Assembly (NCBI GenBank): GCA_009859145.1
Contig: VRVR01000054.1
Coordinates: forward strand, 124,001-188,000
DNA length: 64,000 nt
Direction of reading: 5' to 3'
DNA from: Andalucia godoyi
Lineage: Eukaryota; Discoba; Jakobea; Jakobida; Andaluciidae
Position 1 is the stretch's first letter, and every line of letters starts with the position of its first letter. This document shows positions 1-9,681 of the stretch, one piece after another. A program made the translations under genes and the position numbers. The notes beneath the pieces are model-generated. The model did not search any database. It saw only the letters and a list, made by a program, of their open reading frames with translations, and was not told the origin of the DNA.

Positions 1-1289
1 AATTTCAGAAAGGGCAGCCCTTCCGTCCGATTGAGCAGTTGATGGCGGTGTTTCCGGCTGCATCGGGACATGCAATCCCGGAACAGTTCCGTCGTTTCAT
101 GTCTGATCCAGATTCTCCTATTATTGACTTTTATCCGACAGAATTTGATGTCGATTTGGAAGGCAAGCGCTTTACATGGGAAGGCGTTGCGCTTCTGCCG
201 TTTATTGATGAAAAGCGTTTGTTGGAAACCATTCGGCCAGTCGAGGAACAGCTGGAAGGAGAAGACAGACTTCGGAACGAGCGGGGCAGCACCATCATGT
301 TCGCACACCACGATACTGCGATAGGTCGCGAGATATTCAAGACTTATCCTGGTGAGGAGCAGCATCTGCAGGATGGCAAGGTGGAAATCAAGTGCTATCC
401 GACGGTTCACTCGATTACCGGATCCTTCACATGCTACGATGATGCACCAGCGTTTGACAAGCCGTGGGTAAACCCTATTCGGTCCCACGTTTCCAAGCCT
501 CAGGTCAAGGGGAAACTCGACTGCGTTCGATCTGTGTGCGCGACGTTTGAGCTCCCGCCGCACCTGGATCATGTCCCTCGATTGCTGCCTGGTGCAGTCC
601 CTCCTCCGTGGGCGTTGTCGAATGAGGACTTGGATACGAAGGAATTGCAGAAACGGTACGATATCCGCCGCAAGATTCAATTCCGGAACACGCAATCTTA
701 TTCTCATGCCGAGCCGACATTCCGGCCTCACCAACCGCAATACCATCATGGAGCTGCGTATTTCCAGCCCAACATGTCGTCGGTTCCTGCTATGAATCCG
801 ATTCCCGTCCCGGTTTTATCTTATGGAGCAGCTTACGGAGCGGTGTCCTATGGAAATAGCTATGCGGTCCCGATGGCGGCTCCTGTGCCTGTTCCTGTGC
901 CTGGTGCTGCTGCCCAGCCAAAGACGTACAGTTTCAGTGCTCCGGGTTCCGAAAAGCCGCAGTATGCCTATCAGCAGGCGTATGGTACGAATCCGCACAG
1001 CTCTGTGCGTCCGGCTTACCCGCGAGAGCCACCGCAGCACCATTTTGGCGGGTCTCGTGGTGGCGACTATGGAGGTGGCAGGCCATCATCGTATGGACGG
1101 GCCGATCGAGACCGGGATAGTCGAGATTCCCACCGCGATCATCCCTATGAGCATCGCCGCGATCGGGATGGCCAGCATCCGCGGTACGGAAATCAAGGTT
1201 CCAGTGTCCCTCATTCCAGCTCAAGCTCCAGCTCTAGTAGCAGTGGTGGCACTTCGTCTTCCGGTCCAACGTACCGTGCTCGCCGCTGA
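1..1289 (+). CDS. XRN2: 5'-3' exoribonuclease XRN2/RAT1, C-terminal part (5' end outside window)
   Basis: Nuclear 5'-3' exoribonuclease that degrades uncapped RNA in transcription termination and rRNA processing. The frame is open from the first bases, so the catalytic N-terminus lies upstream of the window; about 428 residues are visible. The family-typical segment PFRPIEQLMAVFPAAS is followed by SPIIDFYPTEFDVDLEGKRF and WEGVALLPFIDEKRLL, which matches RAT1/XRN2 better than cytoplasmic XRN1. After about residue 180 the chain becomes a Pro/Tyr/Gly-rich tail, then an Arg/Asp/Gly-rich stretch and a serine run before the stop at 1287-1289. Importin alpha follows on the same strand. Family is confident; the choice of XRN2 over XRN1 rests on the conserved middle block. 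Confidence 0.92.
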   Translation, partial: FQKGQPFRPIEQLMAVFPAASGHAIPEQFRRFMSDPDSPIIDFYPTEFDVDLEGKRFTWEGVALLPFIDEKRLLETIRPVEEQLEGEDRLRNERGSTIMFAHHDTAIGREIFKTYPGEEQHLQDGKVEIKCYPTVHSITGSFTCYDDAPAFDKPWVNPIRSHVSKPQVKGKLDCVRSVCATFELPPHLDHVPRLLPGAVPPPWALSNEDLDTKELQKRYDIRRKIQFRNTQSYSHAEPTFRPHQPQYHHGAAYFQPNMSSVPAMNPIPVPVLSYGAAYGAVSYGNSYAVPMAAPVPVPVPGAAAQPKTYSFSAPGSEKPQYAYQQAYGTNPHSSVRPAYPREPPQHHFGGSRGGDYGGGRPSSYGRADRDRDSRDSHRDHPYEHRRDRDGQHPRYGNQGSSVPHSSSSSSSSSSGGTSSSGPTYRARR

Positions 1290-1722
1290 TGCACCAGCCT
1301 CCTTTTCTTGTTTTTCTCATATCTCCTTTATGTTTCAAATTTGCAAATAACAAGAAGTGCCCGGAGTCTCGCCATGAGCCCTGTCATTATCCGTCGTAAA
1401 AACAAATGTCGTGATGACTCTGACAAAATCACTCCAATGACAATCAGGACTCCAATATTCCTAGAGTTCTTACATCGCTCTTTCAAGTTTTCCTGAATTC
1501 ACTTCTTTGTTGCATTTTCGTTTTGTCCTTTTCTTCCTTTTGAATACATTTCCATAGTTACTACTACCACCACTACCACCACTATTATTATTGTTATTAT
1601 TATTGTTATTGTTGTTGTTACTGTTATTGTTACTGTTATTGCCTTTGTTATTGCCATCGCCTGTTACGCATCCATCCAAGGAAAGAAAGAGGGGAAAAAA
1701 CAAGGAAAAGCAAAAGCAAAAG
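1290..1722. other. Intergenic: XRN2 3' end to importin alpha leader
   Basis: No gene seen. From about 1584 to 1655 there is an imperfect TTA/TTG repeat (ATTATTGTT type) directly before the importin alpha leader. It would read as polyleucine if translation began upstream, so I treat it as untranslated. Confidence 0.6.
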
Positions 1723-3378
1723 ATGTCTTCTCGCGCGTCGGAACGGAAAGAGAATTTTAAAGGCAGTGATGTTAAATCCGGTTGGGACCGGCGCTTCGAA
1801 GCGACAGCCCAGCTTCGAAAGAATGCGCGACAGGACCGCGCATCGAAGAAACGAATGGGATACTCGACTCACATTGCAGAAGACGGGACGTCTATTGTGG
1901 CGCCTGATTTTGCGCCGCCGAATCCAGCGGATGCGCCAGCTCTGAATCCAAACATTGGAGGGGAAGAGATTGTGTCTTCGCAACAGCGGGACGAGGTGGT
2001 GGACTACTTCCGGCAGCTGACATTGCAGTTGTCGAACCCTGATCCGGAGGTTCAATACTCGGGTGCCTCGGAATTCCGCCGGTATCTTTCTCTTGACAAG
2101 TTTCCGCCTATCAACGAAGTCATCCGTGCTGGTGCTGTTCCTGCAATGATCAATCTACTGCACAACACACAGGTCCCCAAGGTGCAGTTCGAGATTTGTT
2201 GGTCGCTCACAAACATCGTTTCCGGTACTTCAGAGCATGCGCAGTATGTCGTGTCGCAAGGCGCTGTTCATGCGCTGATGCCGTTGCTGCACTCCGCGTC
2301 GAACGATGTGCGTGAACAGTCGATGTGGGCTCTTGGAAACTTGGCCGGTGATTGTGTGGAGTTGCGCGACTATCTGATTGAAGTCGATCTTCAAACTCCG
2401 GTGTTGCAGGAAATATCACGGTCCATTCACGACCCGAGAGCTCTCTCGTTTGTCAGGACCGCAGCTTGGACTTTGAGCAACTTGTGCCGCGGAAAGCCGA
2501 CTCCGAGTGTTCAGTCTGTTCATCGTGCGCTTGCATGCCTTGCTCAGTTCTTGAACCACTATGATATTGAAGTGCTGACAGATTCTTGCTGGGCGTTTTC
2601 CTACGTTTCGGAGGGAAAGGGCGGACATGCGAATGCCATTATTGAGCTTGGAGCAGTCCCGAGGCTTGTAGATTTGCTGATGCATGCAAAGCCGATTGTG
2701 CAGACTCCCGCGCTTCGTGTAATTGGAAACATTGTTACTGGAGACGAGGGCCCCACACAGGCTGTTCTGAATGCTGGTGCATTGACTCCTCTGCATGCTC
2801 TGCTGACGCATCCGAAGAGAGCAATTGTCAAGGAGGCGTGCTGGACTCTTTCGAACATCATGGCTGGAAACGTCAGCCAGGTTCAAGCTGTAATTGACAA
2901 AGGGATCATCCAGTCGCTGCTGGAGTGTACGAAGAACTCGCAGGATCTTGCGGTGCGCAAAGAAGCTTCGTGGGCGATCTCGAATGCGCTCATGGGAGGA
3001 ACCGATGAACAGATTATGAGCATCGTCCAAGCGGGAGTGATTGCGCCACTGTGCGGCATGCTGGAGACGCGTGACACCAAAGCCATTGTTGTGACTCTTG
3101 AAGCCATCAAGAAGGTTCTTCAAGTTGCAAAGAAGGTTTATGCAACAGCGGACAATGCTGTCGCCATTGATTTGGAGGCGTATGGCGGAATGGAGTCCAT
3201 TGACCAGCTTCAGTATGCAGACGACGAGGTGATTGCTGAAATTGCTAGAGAAATCTTGTTCGAGTACTTCAACTCGGACGAAGACGGCGATGCTGCTGCG
3301 GAACCGGACGCCTCGGGCTCTCAGTTTAACTTTGGTGCTCCACCGTCTGGATCTGGTGGCCAGTACAACTTTTCGTAA
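1723..3378 (+). CDS. KPNA: Importin subunit alpha (karyopherin alpha)
   Basis: Adaptor that binds classical nuclear localisation signals and links them to importin beta. The 551-residue protein opens with an importin-beta-binding segment rich in Arg/Lys (GWDRRFEATAQLRKNARQDR, then SKKR). About ten armadillo repeats follow from residue ~75 to ~500, with the recurring W...N signature of cargo binding (for example CWSLTNIVSG, MWALGNLAGD, AWTLSNLCRG, CWTLSNIMAG). The tail is acidic then Gly/Phe-rich. Length fits the family (520-560). I start at ATG 1723 because the in-frame extension upstream is a microsatellite-encoded leucine run. Confidence 0.96.
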   Translation: MSSRASERKENFKGSDVKSGWDRRFEATAQLRKNARQDRASKKRMGYSTHIAEDGTSIVAPDFAPPNPADAPALNPNIGGEEIVSSQQRDEVVDYFRQLTLQLSNPDPEVQYSGASEFRRYLSLDKFPPINEVIRAGAVPAMINLLHNTQVPKVQFEICWSLTNIVSGTSEHAQYVVSQGAVHALMPLLHSASNDVREQSMWALGNLAGDCVELRDYLIEVDLQTPVLQEISRSIHDPRALSFVRTAAWTLSNLCRGKPTPSVQSVHRALACLAQFLNHYDIEVLTDSCWAFSYVSEGKGGHANAIIELGAVPRLVDLLMHAKPIVQTPALRVIGNIVTGDEGPTQAVLNAGALTPLHALLTHPKRAIVKEACWTLSNIMAGNVSQVQAVIDKGIIQSLLECTKNSQDLAVRKEASWAISNALMGGTDEQIMSIVQAGVIAPLCGMLETRDTKAIVVTLEAIKKVLQVAKKVYATADNAVAIDLEAYGGMESIDQLQYADDEVIAEIAREILFEYFNSDEDGDAAAEPDASGSQFNFGAPPSGSGGQYNFS

Positions 3379-3946
3379 GGATGTTTGCGAATCGCTCCAA
3401 AATGGCTCCTGTATCGCAATGTCTCAATTACTCTTCCACCTGCTTGTGTACGTTCCGCTCCCCCTCCGCTCCCCCTCCGCTCCCCGTCTTTCTGCTAACG
3501 AATTTTCCTCTTTGCTGTTCTTCATGCTCACCTCGCGATGCCGAACAACTGCGAACCGTGAGTCGATTTGGCAACATCCTCGTGGTGTGGTTTCTAGACT
3601 GTAAACAGATGTTCTCCCGCTGATGCTGATGCTGATGCTGATGATGGTGGTTTTGGTGGCGGTGCAGACGATGGTTGCTTACTGTGTGCTTGCTGTGACT
3701 TTCAATCCGGCATCTGCACCAGTCCGATGCTGGCTGTACGGTGGGCCGTCAAAACACAGCATGAAACTGCTGTGTGAGTCGACGTCTGTCAAATGGATTC
3801 GGAAACTGGAAAGGAAGCGGGAAGCTTTTCCGACAGGTCCGACCTGGATGTTCGGATGCCGACGTTATGGCTTTTGCATGCATGCATGAATTCTTGCGTT
3901 TGGTCACGAAGCTTTCGCAGCCTTTGAAGACACTAGTGAGCAGTGA

Positions 3947-4019
<73 letters not shown>

Positions 4020-4034
4020 ATACGTAGGATTTGA
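3379..4034. repeat. Intergenic with (AC)~28 and (GA)n microsatellite
   Basis: No gene supported. Features are a GATGCT-type run near 3621-3650 and a long (AC)n tract at about 3949-4004 that passes directly into (GA)n at 4005-4019, ending only about 15 nt before the endonuclease V ATG. The tract probably lies in the leader or core promoter of that gene. Confidence 0.85.
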
Positions 4035-4850
4035 ATGGTGGGTGCTGAGGGCGATGAAAAGAGCGGAATGTATGCAGAGTGGGAAGCCCATCAACGAGAA
4101 TGGGCGTCGCGAGTAGTCCAGCATGACGATGCGGAGTTACCGGTATTTGCTGTGGAGTATCTTGTGGGGGTGGATATTTCGTTCAGCAGCATCTGCCCGA
4201 ACGAAGGAATGGTAGCGTGTGCAATTGTGCGGTTGAAAGACTTGCATACTGTGCATGTGCAGATTGAGCCGTTTCATACGGATGTTCCGTACGTTCCGGG
4301 GTTCTTGGCATTTCGAGAAGTACCAGCGTACACGATATGCATCTCCAAAGCATTTATTGTGCATCCAGAAGTTCGCAATTGTTGTGTCTTGGTGATAGAC
4401 GGTAATGGCGTTTGGCATCCCCGGGGATGCGGGTCTGCGTCTCAGCTTGGAGTCATAATGGACCTTCCGTCCATCGGCGTCGCGAAGAAGGCTTTCCATG
4501 TCGAAAGTGTGTCCACAGATGAGATCAAAGCCGAGATGGCAGCTGCGCGTCAATCAGGACTCGACCACGTGCTCGTCCATGGAAAGGTCACCGGTCGCCT
4601 TCTCGGTGCCGCAGTGACATTTGGCGCGCACACAGTGAATCCGATCTTTGTGTCCGTGGGCCATCGAATCTCGCTTGAAACAGCGCTGCAGCTTGTAAGA
4701 AAAGCCTGTCTGCATCGAGAATGCCTACCAGTTCGTATCGCAGACTCCGAGTCAAGAAAAGCCGTCAGAGTCATGGAAGAGAGGTTCAGCCAGGCAAAGG
4801 AGCCTGCAAGACCATCCACACACGTGAATCGCCCCCAGCCATCCCTGTAA
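4035..4850 (+). CDS. ENDOV: Endonuclease V (inosine-specific endoribonuclease)
   Basis: Metal-dependent nuclease of the EndoV family; eukaryotic members cleave inosine-containing RNA, bacterial ones deaminated DNA. The 271-residue protein keeps the five catalytic positions of the bacterial enzyme: Asp47 in GVDIS, Glu95 in PGFLAFRE, Asp122 and His128 in DGNGVWHPR, and Lys151 in SIGVAKK. The Asp-His (6) and His-Lys (23) spacings equal those of the E. coli enzyme, and the wedge motif PYVPGFLAFRE is intact. The ATG at 4035 lies right after an AC/GA microsatellite; a second in-frame ATG at codon 12 could also serve. The C-terminal 40 residues are a basic tail. Likely active. Confidence 0.95.
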   Translation: MVGAEGDEKSGMYAEWEAHQREWASRVVQHDDAELPVFAVEYLVGVDISFSSICPNEGMVACAIVRLKDLHTVHVQIEPFHTDVPYVPGFLAFREVPAYTICISKAFIVHPEVRNCCVLVIDGNGVWHPRGCGSASQLGVIMDLPSIGVAKKAFHVESVSTDEIKAEMAAARQSGLDHVLVHGKVTGRLLGAAVTFGAHTVNPIFVSVGHRISLETALQLVRKACLHRECLPVRIADSESRKAVRVMEERFSQAKEPARPSTHVNRPQPSL

Positions 4851-5734
4851 ACCCACCTTTTATTATCCACCGGGATCATTTTCCGCCGCTCGCCAGTACA
4901 TGAATCATTATTGATCATCGGCTAAGCCGTCACCGAAGACAGATCCAAGCCACATGCTGTTTTGTTTTGATTAATTGGGGCGAGCACCAACTCTTCCATG
5001 CAGATTGCTCTGCATCAGAGGGTCATCGCAACCACCAGTTTCTTGGTTCTCGCTATCTGGGGGCACGGCCGGTTTGGGTTTGCTGGGAAGATCCCTCTCT
5101 GGAGCCGTGAGATGTTTTGTCCTTGTCTTTTTGATGAAAGGTGTTGCCTGAGGGTTCGGTTATAAAAAACAAACATGTTGTTTGTTTGATGTTGAATGTT
5201 GATGATACACAAAGCGGCCAGTCGTCTATCGCCCATCAGGCCATCATCATCCGCGATCGGGTGCGCGGGGTGTCGCCGCATTGGTACTGATTCTGCACCC
5301 CCGCGATGTTCTCTGTGCAAGCAGAGCATGTGCAAACGGCTCCCTGCTGTTCACAGACTGCTCAGGCATCTGCGATATGATCTGCTCCGACGCACCCTCC
5401 AACGTCCGTACATCCACAGGCCAAAACGGACGATAACCGCACCTTAGCCCTGCATCAATCACGAATTCACCATCTCTTTTATCTTTACCGAAAGTGGAGA
5501 GACACGACCCTTTCAGATTTCCCCCAAGCCCTTCGTCCCTCTTTTGATTTTCATATAATCAGCCATTGTGGACCAGTTCGTTTCGTTTCGTTTCGTTTCG
5601 TTTCGTTTCGTTTCGCTTCGTTCCGCTTCGTTTCGCTTCTTCTTTCTCACGTTTTCGATCTTTTTTTCTTTCTTTCTTCTAAAATCAGTTATTCGGTTAT
5701 TGTACCACTCTCCACAAGGACGGCTGCACTGCAC
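4851..5734. other. Intergenic with dispersed element copy 1 and (TTTCG)n
   Basis: No convincing gene. It holds copy 1 of the dispersed element (5067-5165), a (TTTCG)n pentamer run at about 5577-5635, and a pyrimidine-rich stretch leading to the first exon of the EF-hand gene. A minus-strand open frame around 5247-5462 reads plausibly but has no ATG near its start and no recognisable domain, so I do not call it. Confidence 0.6.
5067..5165 (+). repeat. Dispersed element, copy 1
   Basis: A 99-nt core beginning GGCCGGTTTGGG and ending GGGTTCGGTTATAA matches 57654-57750. The two differ by a 2-nt gap and about 15 substitutions, all transitions. Both copies lie in intergenic DNA on the plus strand and both are followed by an A/C-rich stretch. 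It contains TGATGA and CTGA strings but no convincing snoRNA layout. Confidence 0.85.
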
Positions 5735-8700
5735 ATGAGCAACTACTCGCGCTCGACACTTGTAGGCGACTGGATCGAGCGCCGGCACCAAACCGACCTT
5801 GAAACCGTATGTATTTTCAGTTCTTGCATTTCCTCCTCCTTCTCTTCTTCTTCTTCTTCTTCTACTAGGCAAGTCTCACCGTTTTAAAAAAATTGTTCTG
5901 GTTTGTTTTTGTCTTCTTGTCTTTGTTTTGGTTTGTAGCAATCGGATGCGCGGAATTCGACGAAGGGGACTGCCGGGCGATTCCAAAGCTCTGGACTTGG
6001 ACGGCTCGATCATGTTTCGCAGATGATGTCGGACTCCGAGTCTCGAACGAGCGATTTTCAGCGGGCTTTGCATGCGAAGGAGCACAACGAGTCGCTTGGG
6101 CAGGAGCTGAACGCAAAGAGACGTACTGGAATACGACGAGTGCATGTCGACGGACCGTCAGAGTCGCTGCAGAACACGGTTTTTCGTCCCAGTGGCGAAG
6201 ATCACGCGACGCTGAACAAGCGAACGGGATCGTCGCACAAGATCAAAGATCAGATCGACGCGAATATGCAGTGTGAAAAGGATTTCTGGGACGACTCGAA
6301 GCGCGGACTAAAGGCTGCTCCTGCGCCGGAACTTGCGGCAATGGAGTCGGTTCGGCTGCAGATGATACACAAGCTGAATTCGAACGCAATGGATGCTCAC
6401 GAGCTTTTTGACAGGCTGGATACGGACAAGAGCGGTGTGATTTCGCTGGACACGTTCCGCAGAGGCCTGCGACGATCGCTCGGAATCATTGTGGACAACA
6501 CTAGCTACGATCGTCTCTGTGTGTGTCTTGATCCCCAGACGCGGTCGCGTGTTTCGCGAACTGCGTTTCTTGCATGGGCAAAAGGCGCAAGTGTAATGCA
6601 GATCAAGGAGGTTTCTAGAACTGCAGATGAAAAGCTCTGCAAAGAGCTCAGAGGTGAAAACGATGCTGTGCAGGCAGGGCGTGCGGTCGTGGAGCTGTTG
6701 CGAGACAAGATCAGGGGGAAGAACCAGAAACTTGCCCGCATCTTTACGGACATGGACACCGACGGGTCGGGCTCATTGGACGCTTCCGAGCTCGACAGAG
6801 CGCTTGGGAAGATGGGCATTGATCTCGATCGCGAACAGCTGAAGGGCTTAATGTGGATCCTGGATGTGTCTGGCGACGGACAGGTCGATTATCGCGAGTT
6901 CCTGTCTGTTCTCAGCGACGATGCCTTACCCAAATCGCCTGTTCGAAAGGAGCGTGCAAATGAGGAGGCAGATCAGGTAGCAAGCTCTATTGTTATTGCG
7001 AGTGCACAGAGCCGGCGACTGAATGACATCCGGTCCAAGATCAGAGACAAGATCAGCCAGATTCAGAGCTTAAGATCCGGGTTTGTGGTTCGGGATGCAT
7101 TCTTGAAACTCGATTCGGACGGTTCAGGCACGCTTTCGAGAAATGAATTTAGACGGTTCTGCAGATCTGTGAACCTTGAGCTTACGATTCCAGATGTCGA
7201 AGCTCTGATGAATGCACTAGATACAGACAAGAGCGGGGAGATTGATTATGACGAGTTTGCAGCATTTATGCGTGGTAGTGCGACGGATGCAGAAATCGAA
7301 TCTGAGCAGCTTGGAATGCTAAACGACGACGAAATGAAGATGCTGCATGAGCTGGAAGAGTCTGGAGTGTTCACGAGACTTGTGGAAAAACTCTCTGTGC
7401 GCAACTTGGATGCGATCAGCGTGTTTGAGCGGTTTGACAAGGACAAATCCGGGTCACTGTCGCATGAGAATCTTCTCAGGGCATTCCGTGCACTGGATGT
7501 TCAGGTCGACAATCGCATGTTTCGTCAAATGACGGATGTTTTGGATCCGTCAGGCACAGGCTGTGTTCGATATGGGCCGATTGCGGAGCTGCTCGTGAAT
7601 GCAACTGTCAGCTCACCTTTGAAACGCGTCAATTCTTCCGGAGACGAGATGAGCAAGAAGCATGAGTTTGGAACTTCGTATCAAAAGGAGTTGGAGATTC
7701 GGAGACTGCGAAAGGCCCATTGGAACGACTCGCAGTTTGATATTCGTGATGAACAGCAAAGCGCAAATGATCGGTTCAGTCAGACGGAAATTGCGGATTT
7801 GAAGATCATTCAAAAACTCAAGCAGTCTCTGGAAGAAGAACGCCCACGGTTCATGGAGTTGTTCACAAAGTATGACCGTACGCAGCGCGGGAAGATCACG
7901 CACGATATCTTCCGTCGTTTGCTGTCGGATCTCGGATGCCCGATTTCTGCTCCAGATGCTCATCGGCTGTTGCTGAGACTGGACCAAAGCCGCTCAGGGC
8001 TGGTTGCCCTTGACGCAATCTTTTCGATTGTCCAAGATCCTCGTGGATTCATCGTTTCCCAACGCGAATCGGTTCTTCACTCGCCGTCTTCCGGACAGCG
8101 ACAAGGATCTACGAACGGCAACAAGTCTCTTTTGTACGTTGATGAAGACCGTGAGGTCGACCACAACGATGAAGATCGCGATTTGGATCGATCGAGTTCC
8201 CATATGATGCGTCGTTTGAGCGTGGCGGAAACTCGTTCGCCGTCCAAGCATACGGAAGATGAATATGTGGCGCACTATGACCGCGTTCTCGATTTTGATA
8301 TTTCCGGCACGCTTATGAACAAGTTTGTGTCCAGCCTACGCAAGATCGAAGCTGAGTACCCGCGCATTGTCTCGTTCTGGAGAGCAAAGTTTGGCAGTGG
8401 CAAGCAGCAGCCGCAGATCCGAAGCCGGTCGAGACCATCGTCCGCGGCTTCGTCTGTCCACACGACTCCCAGGCGCTCCACCCTAAGTCGCGGTTCTGAT
8501 GCTCCCGAGGAAGTGTGCACGGCTGCAGAGCTGCGGTCGTCGTGTTACGAACTAGGAATTCTGATCTCTGAACCGGATTTCAACGATATATTTGCATTGT
8601 TGGATGTGGATGAGATGGGAGTGATTCCAGTGTTGAAAGTTGCCATTTCTGCCTCGCGTGCTCTTGCATATCTGGAAGAACGTCAAACGGGAGATTCGAA

Positions 8701-9358
8701 ACTTCGCGAGCAAAGAGAAACAAAAGCCACACGGGAGTACAAACCAAGAACGCCGTATGCGCTGCATGATCGCAGAGAAGCCTGGTCGGCCGCGTCCTCT
8801 GTGGCTGGCGTCGACGACGATGCGTACGACGAAGAGGAGGAGCGGATTCTCGCTGCAGAAGAAGGAGAAAGCGAATTCCGAAAGACGATGGGAGCACGGA
8901 AGGGTGCTGCGTCGGGCGCAGCTTCTCAGCAGCTGCACAAGATTTCCAGAGAAATCCAAGATGCATTTTCGTTTTATCCGGAGTCCCCGAAATATCGGAA
9001 TCCACTTCGAGAACGCGCGGCAGCCCCGCTTTCTCGTGCGGAGCGTCAGCGTGGCCGAGATATGCTTGAAGAAGCATCGGTGGGGCGGTCTCCTCCAGTT
9101 CGTCATGCGTACCAGAATTCAGATGGCACTCGATCTCGAGTGTTTGATGCCCAGCGGGAAGATCGCCGACCGCGGCGGGGTGAGGAGGGCGAGGAAGACG
9201 AGGACCAAGAGGATGGCAATGGTGCGGGAGCATACAATGGGTCTCGTGCACGTCCAGGATCGTCCATGCGTGCAAGGCCTGCTTCTGCGTCGATCGCACC
9301 TGCAAATCCTCCTCTGCGTCGTGCTTCGTCTACGCTTCGGGGAAACAGTCAGCGTTGA
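5735..9358 (+). CDS. Multi-EF-hand protein, probably flagellar/axonemal (two exons)
   Basis: Calcium-binding scaffold of 1163 residues, joined as 5735..5806 and 5939..9358. Exon 1 encodes 24 residues (MSNYSRSTLVGDWIERRHQ...), stops at a GTATGT donor and resumes in phase 0 after TTTGTAG. Canonical EF loops include DTDKSGVISLDTF, DTDGSGSLDASEL, DVSGDGQVDYREF, DSDGSGTLSRNEF, DTDKSGEIDYDEF and DKDKSGSLSHENL; later ones (DPSGTGCVRYGPI, DVDEMGVIPVLKV) have lost calcium ligands. The repeat spacing and length resemble the long EF-hand proteins of cilia (EFCAB6-like). The last 300 residues are charged and disordered. The ciliary assignment is inference from this architecture. Without the splice, translation would have to begin at 6023. 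Confidence 0.82.
5807..5938 (+). other. Intron of the EF-hand gene (132 nt)
   Basis: Donor GTATGT at 5807, pyrimidine-rich 3' half, acceptor TTTGTAG ending at 5938. It keeps the frame (phase 0) between the 24-codon first exon and the long second exon. Confidence 0.8.
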
Positions 9359-9681
9359 GCCCGGAAAGAGTCTCTCTCTCTCTCGTTCTTGCGTTCATCC
9401 CTCCCTTTTGTATGTTTTTTGCTTGTTGGCGTGTCAGTGTTGTATGTGTTTTTGATGCTGTTCCATTGAAAATGGAGCCGGATGTTGTGCTACCTGCACA
9501 AGTTGATTGAATGTCTGTGTTATTGGGGGTTAGCAAGAGAGCCCCAGGAGAGTAAATGCGCAGTTCTGATGATGAACACTTTTCGCGTTCTTTTTATTAT
9601 TATTTATTTAAAATTAATTTTTTTTATTAATTAAAAAAATCATAATAATAATAAATCATTACATTATTCTGTGCGTTGTCG
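9359..9681. other. Convergent 3' spacer with AT-rich inverted repeat
   Basis: Spacer between two gene 3' ends. At about 9590-9658 is a stretch made almost only of A and T whose two halves are near inverted copies (TTATTATTATTTATTTAAAA against ATAATAATAATAAAT). It could extrude a cruciform or serve as a shared transcription-end region. No gene. Confidence 0.6.

Noticed and set aside
1591-1722. In-frame polyleucine extension before importin alpha
   Set aside because: Encoded by a TTG/TTA microsatellite; the conserved protein starts at 1723 with the IBB domain.
2416-3123. Long minus-strand frame opposite importin alpha (235 codons)
   Set aside because: Antisense shadow of a well-conserved gene, no domain.
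5130-5165. C/D snoRNA reading of the dispersed element
   Set aside because: TGATGA and CTGA are only 10 nt apart, and CTGA is lost in copy 2.
8580-9305. Minus-strand frame of 241 codons opposite the EF-hand tail
   Set aside because: Antisense shadow; low-complexity opposite strand.
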